Shown in pieces: positions 26,206 through 32,616 of a stretch of DNA of 64,000 nt. The stretch covers positions 62,001-126,000 of the forward strand of contig JBOGKM010000086.1 of NCBI GenBank assembly GCA_050747745.1. The letters run 5' to 3'. Source of the DNA: SCQP01 sp050747745. GTDB lineage: Bacteria > Acidobacteriota > Terriglobia > Terriglobales > SCQP01. The position numbers were made by a program, and so were the translations under genes. A model generated the notes under the pieces. That model worked only from the letters and a program-made list of their open reading frames with translations. It was not told the origin of the DNA and ran no database searches. How positions within the stretch are numbered: position 1 is the first letter of the stretch; each line of letters starts with the position of its first letter.

Positions 26206-27867
26206 GTGCCAGCACCACCGCCTCAGCTTCCGGAATCGTCCAGCTACGTGCGCGGCCTCAAAGGTTTCGGGGAGGCGCTCAATCCCCGCGTGGTGCGCAT
26301 CGCCATGTACGCGTGCGCGGTAGGCGTCCTTGCCGGCTACGTGGCGGTGGCACTGCTGCGCGTCATCGAGTTCATCACCGGGATCCTGTTCCACGGCCAG
26401 TTCACGTTTGCGCACTGGAGCCCAGTGGGAAACCACCTCGGCATCTGGGTGATTTTCATTCCCGTGATCGGCGGGGCGGTCGCAGGAGTGGTGATCAGGT
26501 ACTGGGAGCCGGCGATCAAAGGCCACGGCATTCCCGAGGCCATGCAGGCGGTGTTGATTCAGAAGAGCCGGATCCGCAAGCGGGTGGCGATACTCAAGCC
26601 CACGGCGACAGCGGTGGCCATCGGCAGCGGCGGGCCGTTTGGGGCGGAAGGGCCGATCATTCAAACCGGCGGCGCCATCGGATCCATGTTCGGGCAAATT
26701 CTGCACCTTTCCGCCTACGACCGGCGGGTACTGCTGGCGGCGGGTGCGGGTGCGGGAATGGCGGGCACGTTCATGGCGCCGCTGACCGGACTGGCGGTAG
26801 CGATCGAACTAATCGTGCTGGAGTTTCGTGCCAGCTCGTTCGTGCCCATTGCGCTGGCATGCGCGGTTGCGGATGCGATTTCGGTGCACTATCGCGGCCG
26901 CGCGCCCATGTTTCCCATGCCGCACTTCACGCTGCAGTCGGGACACGAGTTGTGGCTGTTCGCGCTGCTGGGAGTGATCTGTGGACTGATTGCCTGGGCG
27001 TTGACCTTATCGCTATCGTGGCTGGAGGATCATTTTGCGGCGATTCCATGGAAGCCGGTGGCGATCTGGTCTCCCATGCTGGGCGCCTTTTTCTTAGGAA
27101 TCATCGGATATTTTTATCCGCGCATTTTTGGCACCAGCTATCCGACCATTGCGGCCATTCTCAATGCCAAGCTGCCCACCTTGCGGATGTTGCAGCTCTC
27201 GATTGCCAAATTCTGGGCGCTAGTGATCTCGCTGGGTGCGGGCACGACGGGAGGCGTGTTCGCGCCTTCGCTGGTGATCGGCGGCGGCATCGGGGCGGGC
27301 TACGCCGTGCTGTGGAAGCATTGGCTGCCCTGGTTTACCTTCAGCTCTCCCGGTCTGTATGCCCTGGCTGCCATGGGCGGAGTGTTCGGCGGCATTGCCC
27401 GCGCCCCCGTCGCCTCGGTGATTTTCATGTTCGAGCTCAGCCGCAATGCCCACGTGGTGTTACCGCTGATGGTCTGCGTATTTATTGCGGACGCGTTCAT
27501 GCGTCTGGTGGACGAAAACTCAATGATGACCGATAAGCTGGCCAAACGCGGTCTGATCGTGACCCAAGATTACGTGGCGCCCACCTTCCAGCTTTGGAAC
27601 ATGGATGTTACAGAAATCATGCAGCCGATCCCGGCCGACAGCGACATGGCCGCGCGGTTACGGACGGGCGGACTGCTGCGCGCGCGCGCCGGCGACAGCA
27701 TTGCCAATACCGCCCACCGCCTGCTGGAGCAGCAAGCCGAAGGCGCCTTGATCCTGAGCCGCGATGACCCGCCCACCACCCTCGGGCTAGTCCGCATCGC
27801 CGACATTCTTGCGCTCGAGGATGAGCGGGTGCGGCGGCACGATCTGCAAGAACGGCAAAGCCGATAG
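26206..27867 (+). CDS. CLC-family chloride channel or antiporter with C-terminal CBS pair
   Basis: A 553-residue membrane protein with a GTG start. CLC signature one is KGHGIPEAM (Ser of the usual GSGIP replaced by His), signature two GPFGAEGPIIQTGG keeps the gating Glu, and signature three is GGVFAPSLVIGG. About ten to twelve membrane helices end near residue 445. The C-terminal ~100 residues (DVTEIMQPIPADSDM to RIADILALEDERV) look like a CBS-domain pair, probably a nucleotide-sensing regulator. Transport mode (channel or H+/Cl- exchange) is not predictable from what I can align. Confidence 0.9.
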   Translation: MPAPPPQLPESSSYVRGLKGFGEALNPRVVRIAMYACAVGVLAGYVAVALLRVIEFITGILFHGQFTFAHWSPVGNHLGIWVIFIPVIGGAVAGVVIRYWEPAIKGHGIPEAMQAVLIQKSRIRKRVAILKPTATAVAIGSGGPFGAEGPIIQTGGAIGSMFGQILHLSAYDRRVLLAAGAGAGMAGTFMAPLTGLAVAIELIVLEFRASSFVPIALACAVADAISVHYRGRAPMFPMPHFTLQSGHELWLFALLGVICGLIAWALTLSLSWLEDHFAAIPWKPVAIWSPMLGAFFLGIIGYFYPRIFGTSYPTIAAILNAKLPTLRMLQLSIAKFWALVISLGAGTTGGVFAPSLVIGGGIGAGYAVLWKHWLPWFTFSSPGLYALAAMGGVFGGIARAPVASVIFMFELSRNAHVVLPLMVCVFIADAFMRLVDENSMMTDKLAKRGLIVTQDYVAPTFQLWNMDVTEIMQPIPADSDMAARLRTGGLLRARAGDSIANTAHRLLEQQAEGALILSRDDPPTTLGLVRIADILALEDERVRRHDLQERQSR

Positions 27868-27898
27868 CGCAGGGAAGGCGCAGTGACAGAATGAAGGA

Positions 27899-28726
27899 AT
27901 GGCGGGGCAAGTCCAGGGTCAGTTACTGGCAGCGGGGGGGCATGGGTTGCCAGGGCGGCCAGTACTGCCGGTGTGGGGACGTGCTTTGGTGGTGCTGGCG
28001 CTGGCCGGGATCGCGGGTTACGTGGACGCGGTAGGGTACCTGGACTTGGTTGGGGTCTATACCTCGCACATGTCCGGAAACACCGCCGCCATAGGCCGCT
28101 ATTTTGGAGTGGGGGACTGGCAGCACGCGCTGGAGCACGCGTGGCCTCTGATCGCGTTTGTGATCGGACTGATTGCCGGGGCGACGCTGACGGAACTGGC
28201 GCGGCGCCGCGGCTATCATTCGCGCATGTCGCTGGTCATGGGGATGGAGATCGTGCTGCTGGCGATCCTGGCGCGCGCCGATCCGCTCCAGGCGGCATCG
28301 ACGTTGTGGCTGGGCCTGCCCGCCATCGCCATGGGGATGCAGACGGTGACGGTGACGCGGGTGGGGGAACAAAGGGTCTACTCGACTTACATCACGGGAA
28401 GCCTATCGAAGTTTGGCGAGGCACTGACCGGATACGGCTTTTGGCTGGTGGATCGCTGGCGCGCCCGGCAGGGAGGAAGAACAGGCGGCGAAAGCGGCTG
28501 GCTGAGCAATGCGCACCGAGGCACCATGCTGCGCCATGCCGGGCTGAACCTCGGTTTGTGGAGTTTATTTCTGCTTGGCGCAACCAGCGGAGCACTTATC
28601 TCCGGCGCCAAGGGGCTGCAGGCGTTGTGGTGGCCGATTCTCGGCCTGGTGCTGCTGGTGCTGCTGGATTGGCGGCATCCGATCGCGCCCATCGAGCCGG
28701 GCGAGCCGCTGGGATTTGACGCCTGA
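27899..28726 (+). CDS. DUF1275/YoaK-family membrane protein
   Basis: A 275-residue protein with six likely membrane helices. The DUF1275 hallmarks are present: AGYVDAVGYLDLVGVYTSHM, SGNTAAIGRYFGVGDW, LPAIAMGMQTVTVTRVG and STYITGSLSKFGEAL. The family is widespread and uncharacterised. It begins 31 bases after the CLC gene and may be cotranscribed. A cytoplasmic basic loop near 190-210 (DRWRARQGGRTGGESG) is longer than in many homologues. Confidence 0.85.
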   Translation: MAGQVQGQLLAAGGHGLPGRPVLPVWGRALVVLALAGIAGYVDAVGYLDLVGVYTSHMSGNTAAIGRYFGVGDWQHALEHAWPLIAFVIGLIAGATLTELARRRGYHSRMSLVMGMEIVLLAILARADPLQAASTLWLGLPAIAMGMQTVTVTRVGEQRVYSTYITGSLSKFGEALTGYGFWLVDRWRARQGGRTGGESGWLSNAHRGTMLRHAGLNLGLWSLFLLGATSGALISGAKGLQALWWPILGLVLLVLLDWRHPIAPIEPGEPLGFDA

Positions 28727-28732
28727 AGCGGG

Positions 28733-29884
28733 CTAGCGCAGGATGAGTTTGGCGATGGTCTGTAGTTGCAGATTCGAGGTGCCTTCGTAGATTTTCCCGA
28801 TCTTGGCGTCGCGATAATACTTTTCAACCGGGTAATCCTTGACGAAACCGTAGCCGCCATAAACCTCAACGGCGAGGGAGGCGACGTGTTCGGCCACCTG
28901 CGAAGCGTAGTATTTGGCCATGGCGCCCTGCTTGACGAAATCCGCGCCGGCATCCTTCAGGCGGGCGGCGTTGTAAACCATCAGGCGAGCGGCTTCGACT
29001 TCAATGTGCATTTGCGCCAGTTGAAATTGCAAGCCCTGAAATTCGCTGATGGCCTTACCGAATTGCTTGCGTTCCCGGGCATAGCGGGTGGCATGCTCGA
29101 GCGCGCCCTGCGCCAGGCCCAGCATCTGGGCGGCGATGCCGATGCGGCCCTCGTTCAGGGTCTCAATGGCAATCTTGTAGCCTTTGCCAACCTCACCGAG
29201 CACGTTGGCGGCTGGAACCTGGCAATCCTCGAGAATCAGTTCGGACGTGCTGGAAGCGCGGATCCCGAGCTTGTCCTCCTTTTTGCCGACGGTAAAGCCG
29301 GGGAAGCCGCGTTCGATCAGGAAGCTGGTGATGCCCCGGTAGCCAGCCTCGGGATTGGCATTGGCAAACAGAACAAACAGGCTGGCCTCCTGGCCGTTGG
29401 TGATCCACAACTTGCGCCCGTTGAGCCGGAAGCCGCCCGCCGTCTTTTCCGCGCGCGTCTGCAAGGCGAAAGCATCACTGCCCGAGCCGGGCTCGGAAAG
29501 CGCATAGGCGCCCAGCCAATCGGTTGCCATGCGCGGCAGGTACTTGTTTTTCTGCTCCTGGTTGGCCCAGCGCAGTAGAGCATTGTTGACCAGCGTGTTT
29601 TGCACATCCACCACGACGCCGGCAGAAGCATCTACGCGGGATAGTTCCTCGACGATCAGCACAGCATCAAAGAAACTGCCGGCGCTGCCGCCGAAAGCTT
29701 CCGGGAGTTGCACCGCCATCCAACCCTGACGAAAAAATTCCTCTAGCAATCCGCCGTCAAAATGGGCGGATTCGTCCATTTCACGGACCAAAGGGCGCAA
29801 GCGGGACTCGGCCCAATCGCGCACGGATTGGCGGAGCAATTGTTCCTCTTCGGAAAGCAGAGTCAGGGGGGTGGGAGTATTCAT
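28733..29884 (-). CDS. Acyl-CoA dehydrogenase
   Basis: A 383-residue flavoenzyme that oxidises acyl-CoA to trans-2-enoyl-CoA. FAD/substrate motifs are YALSEPGSGSDAFALQTRAE, WITNGQEASLFVLFA and GRIGIAAQMLGLAQGALE; the C-terminal VYGGYGFVKDYPVEKYYRD and catalytic Glu in IYEGTSNLQLQTIA identify the short/branched-chain type. I set the start at ATG 29884 because it opens the usual N-terminal helix; the longer frame to 30124 adds an unrelated Arg/Gly-rich stretch. It faces away from the next gene over a ~330-base region with repeated GTACAC elements. Confidence 0.95.
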   Translation of the reverse strand: MNTPTPLTLLSEEEQLLRQSVRDWAESRLRPLVREMDESAHFDGGLLEEFFRQGWMAVQLPEAFGGSAGSFFDAVLIVEELSRVDASAGVVVDVQNTLVNNALLRWANQEQKNKYLPRMATDWLGAYALSEPGSGSDAFALQTRAEKTAGGFRLNGRKLWITNGQEASLFVLFANANPEAGYRGITSFLIERGFPGFTVGKKEDKLGIRASSTSELILEDCQVPAANVLGEVGKGYKIAIETLNEGRIGIAAQMLGLAQGALEHATRYARERKQFGKAISEFQGLQFQLAQMHIEVEAARLMVYNAARLKDAGADFVKQGAMAKYYASQVAEHVASLAVEVYGGYGFVKDYPVEKYYRDAKIGKIYEGTSNLQLQTIAKLILR

Positions 29885-29989
29885 AAGTCTTTCATTTTCG
29901 CCGATTTGCCCGGTTCCGTAGCAAAAAGCCGCGCGGCCGGCCGGGACTGGCCAACCGCCCGGTAACGGCGCTTGCAATTTCGGGCTTCT

Positions 29990-30001
29990 GAGAGTACACT
30001 C
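29990..30001. promoter_or_regulatory. Operator-like near-palindrome, copy 1 (core AGTACACT)
   Basis: GAGAGTACACTC reads as an inverted repeat with two mismatches. Its core AGTACACT is matched by GGTACACC in the second copy at 30060. It lies about 106 bases upstream of the acyl-CoA dehydrogenase start. A dimeric regulator of both divergent genes could bind here; no regulator is identified. Confidence 0.35.
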
Positions 30002-30059
30002 TTTTCCTTCGGTGGCGGAGTTTGGCCTCCGAATCGGGCCCGAGCCGGTGTTGCACTCT

Positions 30060-30071
30060 GGGGTACACCCC
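30060..30071. promoter_or_regulatory. Operator-like near-palindrome, copy 2 (core GGTACACC)
   Basis: GGGGTACACCCC is a 12-base inverted repeat, imperfect only at the centre, sharing the R-GTACAC-Y core with the copy 70 bases away. That spacing is close to seven helical turns, compatible with binding on one face of the DNA. Confidence 0.35.
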
Positions 30072-30215
30072 GAAAATTTATTTTTGACGTGGCAGCCGAG
30101 TGGCTGAAACTTTTGGTGTGCCAACGGCGTCCAATGGGCAAGTTGAGTTTTGGGGAAAGCGAAAACGCAATTCTAACGATACATACATCAACGCATCCAG
30201 AAGGGAGGTGGCAGT

Positions 30216-30449
30216 ATGCCAGCAGTAATGGAAGGACTTAAAGCGAAGATTCATTGCCCCATGTGCACGCGGACGGTGGACGGGATGGCGATCCCGGAAG
30301 TGCGCTTAGGCCGGTCGCGGCTGCGGGTGATGCCGGGGCTGAAGTGCAGCCGCTGCTCGGCGTCGCTGGACGCAGGTTATGTACTGGAGCTGTTGCCGGA
30401 ACCGGAGCAGCCAGTGGCTGCGACGCGGGGAAAACATCGCGCCGCCTGA
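30216..30449 (+). CDS. Small zinc-ribbon protein
   Basis: A 77-residue protein with two CxxC pairs, HCPMCTR near residue 14 and KCSRCSA near residue 43, spaced as a zinc ribbon. The N-terminus MPAVMEGLKAKIHCP and the basic C-terminus (VAATRGKHRAA) are simple, and no enzyme domain is attached. It is preceded by GGGAGG nine bases before the ATG. A role in nucleic-acid or protein binding is possible, but no family was recognised. It lies 88 bases before a HAD hydrolase gene. Confidence 0.6.
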   Translation: MPAVMEGLKAKIHCPMCTRTVDGMAIPEVRLGRSRLRVMPGLKCSRCSASLDAGYVLELLPEPEQPVAATRGKHRAA

Positions 30450-30537
30450 GCGTACCATCCATCCGTACTATTCCTAGTTGCCAGTTGTGACCAGCATGGA
30501 AATGGTCGCGGCTGGCAATTTGGTTTTGTGAGGTGCT

Positions 30538-31149
30538 GTGAGCGAGGTGGCATGTGTCATTTTCGACCTGGGACGAACGCTCATTCCGTTCAACCTGGAG
30601 TCGCTGGAGGCAAGGCTGGAGGCACCGGGCGCGAAGATGGCGGCGCAGCGGCTGTTCCGTCAGTTCGAAACTGGATGGTTGAGGGCAGAGGAGTTTGAAG
30701 CAGCGATTTGCGTGTTGACGCGGCTGCGGCGCGCGGAATTCGCGCCCTGGTGGAATTCGATTTTCGAGCGGCGCTGGCTGATTCCAGAACCCTGGGTGCG
30801 CGCGCTACTGGCGCGGTTTCGCTGCGGACTGCTGTCGAACACGAATGTGCTGCACTTTGAATTCTTGGCTGCGGAGCAGCCGCTGCTGAGGGAATTTGCC
30901 TTCCGCGTCTTGTCCCATGAAGTGGGCGCAGTCAAGCCGGAGGCGCGCATTTACGAGGCGGCGGAAGCGGCGGCGGGCTGCGCCCCGGAGGCGATTTTGT
31001 ATTTCGACGATGTGCCCGGATTTGTCGCCGCAGCGCGAGCGCGAGGATGGCAAGCGCACACGTTCACTGGAGCCGGAGCGCTGACGGACCATCTGTCTTC
31101 CTACGGTTTGCAGCTTAATGGCGGGCGGCGGCCTCGCGCGCGAAGCTGA
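30538..31149 (+). CDS. HAD-superfamily hydrolase
   Basis: A 203-residue HAD-IA protein with a GTG start. Motif I is VIFDLGRTL, with Gly at the usual second Asp as in the DLGG subgroup; motif II is LLSNTN, motif III Lys is in VGAVKPEARIY, and motif IV is ILYFDDVPGFVAAARARGW. The cap is a short four-helix insertion. This branch includes epoxide-hydrolase-N-like and sugar-phosphate phosphatases; the substrate is unknown. Its last 35 bases overlap the AAA+ gene on the opposite strand. Confidence 0.85.
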   Translation: MSEVACVIFDLGRTLIPFNLESLEARLEAPGAKMAAQRLFRQFETGWLRAEEFEAAICVLTRLRRAEFAPWWNSIFERRWLIPEPWVRALLARFRCGLLSNTNVLHFEFLAAEQPLLREFAFRVLSHEVGAVKPEARIYEAAEAAAGCAPEAILYFDDVPGFVAAARARGWQAHTFTGAGALTDHLSSYGLQLNGGRRPRARS

Positions 31150-32182
31150 GGTCCTGCTGGCCCTCGGCCGCGTCCACGACGATGCGATCGCAACTGCCGA
31201 CCTGGTGCGTGGCCAGCAGGCTGGCGAGCGGAGCGACCAGGCGGCGCTCGATGGCGCGTTTCAGGTGGCGCGCGCCGAACTTCAGGTCGGCGCCCTCGCG
31301 CAGCAGCGCGGCGCGCGCGGCGGCGGTGCAGCGGAACTGTACCGGCTCCTGGCGGACGTCGGTGAGGGAAGCGGCGATGCGCGCGCGCACGGCGTTCAGC
31401 TCCAAATCGAGCACCTGTTCCAGTTGCGCCGCTTCCAGCGGTTGGAACACTACCACGTGATCGAGGCGGTTAAAAAACTCCGGCGAAAATTTGCGCTTGG
31501 CGGCGGCGAGGGCCGCCAGTTCCAGGCGCCGCTGCACCGGGCCGGTGGGATGAGCGGTCCGGGCGCCGGGTCCGGGCGCGAAGCCGAAACCGGGCTGGAG
31601 CAGCGACTGCATCTCGCCCGCACCCAGATTGCTGGTGAGGAAAATCATGCAACGCGCGAAGCTGACGCGGTGATTATCGCCGAGGGTGAGTGTGGCCTTG
31701 TCGAGAATGCCCAGTAAGAGCTGCCAGAGGGCGTCACTGGCCTTTTCGATCTCGTCAAATAGCACCAGGCTGAGCTGCACCTCGGGCGTTTGATGCTGGT
31801 CCAATGCCTCCTGGGTGAGCACCGGGTGGGTTTCGCGATGGCCGAGATAACCAGGAGGCGAACCCACCAGCTTGGCGATTTCGTGGCTATGCTGGAACTC
31901 GCCGCAATCCACTTTGACGAGCGCTTGTGGATTTTGGAAAAGCGCTTCCGCCAGCGATTCCACCACGTGGGTCTTGCCAGAGCCGGTCGGTCCTAAAAAC
32001 AAAAAATTCGCCAAAGGCCGCTGCCGGGAATTCAAACCCGCCAGCAGGGTCTGATAGGTGTCCACCACACGCTCCAGCGCCGGCCGCTGTCCGACCACGC
32101 GCGCCTGCAAGGCTTCCAGCAGGGCCGCCGCTTGACTGCTGCGGCGCTGGGGATTGAGCACTACTCGCACCGCCGTCGCCAT
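31115..32182 (-). CDS. Single-AAA+ ClpB/ClpA D2-like ATPase
   Basis: A 355-residue protein. A short N-terminal segment leads to a AAA+ core of the Clp D2 type: ARVVGQRPALERVV, Walker A FLGPTGSGKTHVVESLA, the substrate-loop region GSPPGYLGHRET, Walker B LSLVLFDEIEKASD, sensor-1 MIFLTSNLGAGEM and arginine-containing FSPEFFNRLDHVVVF. The C-terminal small domain ends GARHLKRAIERRLVAPLA. ClpB and ClpA have two AAA domains and more than 740 residues, so this is a standalone D2. It has no tripeptide loop obvious enough to predict ClpP binding. GGGAGGAG precedes the ATG. It converges with the HAD gene. Confidence 0.85.
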   Translation of the reverse strand: MATAVRVVLNPQRRSSQAAALLEALQARVVGQRPALERVVDTYQTLLAGLNSRQRPLANFLFLGPTGSGKTHVVESLAEALFQNPQALVKVDCGEFQHSHEIAKLVGSPPGYLGHRETHPVLTQEALDQHQTPEVQLSLVLFDEIEKASDALWQLLLGILDKATLTLGDNHRVSFARCMIFLTSNLGAGEMQSLLQPGFGFAPGPGARTAHPTGPVQRRLELAALAAAKRKFSPEFFNRLDHVVVFQPLEAAQLEQVLDLELNAVRARIAASLTDVRQEPVQFRCTAAARAALLREGADLKFGARHLKRAIERRLVAPLASLLATHQVGSCDRIVVDAAEGQQDLSFAREAAARH

Positions 32183-32358
32183 ATTCTCCTCCCCAACCTC
32201 TTGCTAAGGGGATGAGCCAGCCGGGGCGGGGGATGCAAAAACTAAAGGCCCCGTGCCTGCGGGTGAACGCAGCCACCAGGCGCCGGGGCGTCCTCAGTTT
32301 CCGTCAGCGGTCAGCAGTCGCTGCGTTAACGACACGCCATGATGTGACTACACTACCC

Positions 32359-32490
32359 ATGGTTCGCGCCCAAATTCAGCTCACAGAGCAGCAGGCGCGT
32401 GCGCTGCGGCAACAGGCCCACTTGCGCTACGTGCCGCCCGCGCGGCGGGCATGCTCAAGACGCGGCGTGGAGAGCGTCACATTTTCGTAA
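32359..32490 (+). pseudogene. VapB-like antitoxin N-terminal remnant
   Basis: The frame begins MVRAQIQLTEQQARALRQQA, which matches the ribbon-helix-helix opening of VapB-type antitoxins. It then degenerates into Arg-rich sequence and stops after 43 codons. The similarity covers only about 20 residues, so this is a tentative call. Confidence 0.35.
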
Positions 32491-32500
32491 ATCACGACTG

Positions 32501-32607
32501 CTATCTCAACCAGGATTCCCGCGGGTGATGGTGCCGGTAACGATCCCCGGGCACGGCCAGTGCAAACAGAGCCGATGTATCTACCAGGAGGGTTTTCGCC
32601 TGCTGAC
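32501..32607 (-). pseudogene. PIN-domain toxin (VapC-like) N-terminal remnant
   Basis: On the minus strand one frame reads KTLLVDTSALFALAVPGD, the canonical first strand of PIN nucleases with the metal-binding Asp, followed by RYRHHHPRESW and a stop at 32503. No start codon is in phase, and the remaining ~100 residues, including the other acidic residues, are absent. It abuts the 3' end of the ADOP permease gene. Confidence 0.45.
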
Positions 32608-32616
32608 GTGAATGGC

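Larger units (their letters stand above)
29885..30215. other. 331-base intergenic region between divergent genes
   Basis: This separates the minus-strand acyl-CoA dehydrogenase from the plus-strand zinc-ribbon gene. It holds two similar near-palindromes 70 bases apart (29990-30001 and 30060-30071) and an A/T-rich stretch at 30072-30088. A strong ribosome-binding site, GGGAGG, lies just before 30216. I found no tRNA and no convincing open frame. Its length for such a small downstream gene leaves room for an RNA leader or a noncoding RNA, but I cannot show one. Confidence 0.5.
32183..32616. other. 434-base intergenic region with toxin-antitoxin relics
   Basis: No intact gene was found. The left part (32183-32358) holds only the upstream region of the AAA+ gene. 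The right part contains a plus-strand segment resembling the start of a VapB-type antitoxin (32359) and a minus-strand segment resembling the start of a PIN-domain toxin (32607-32501). Both are broken and they point toward each other, unlike a working vapBC pair. Confidence 0.5.

Noticed and set aside
32455..32610. Possible HicA-like toxin fragment on the plus strand (RGERHIFVNHD, RVMVPVTIPGHG)
   Set aside because: The two pieces are in different frames and weaker than the PIN match read on the opposite strand through the same bases.
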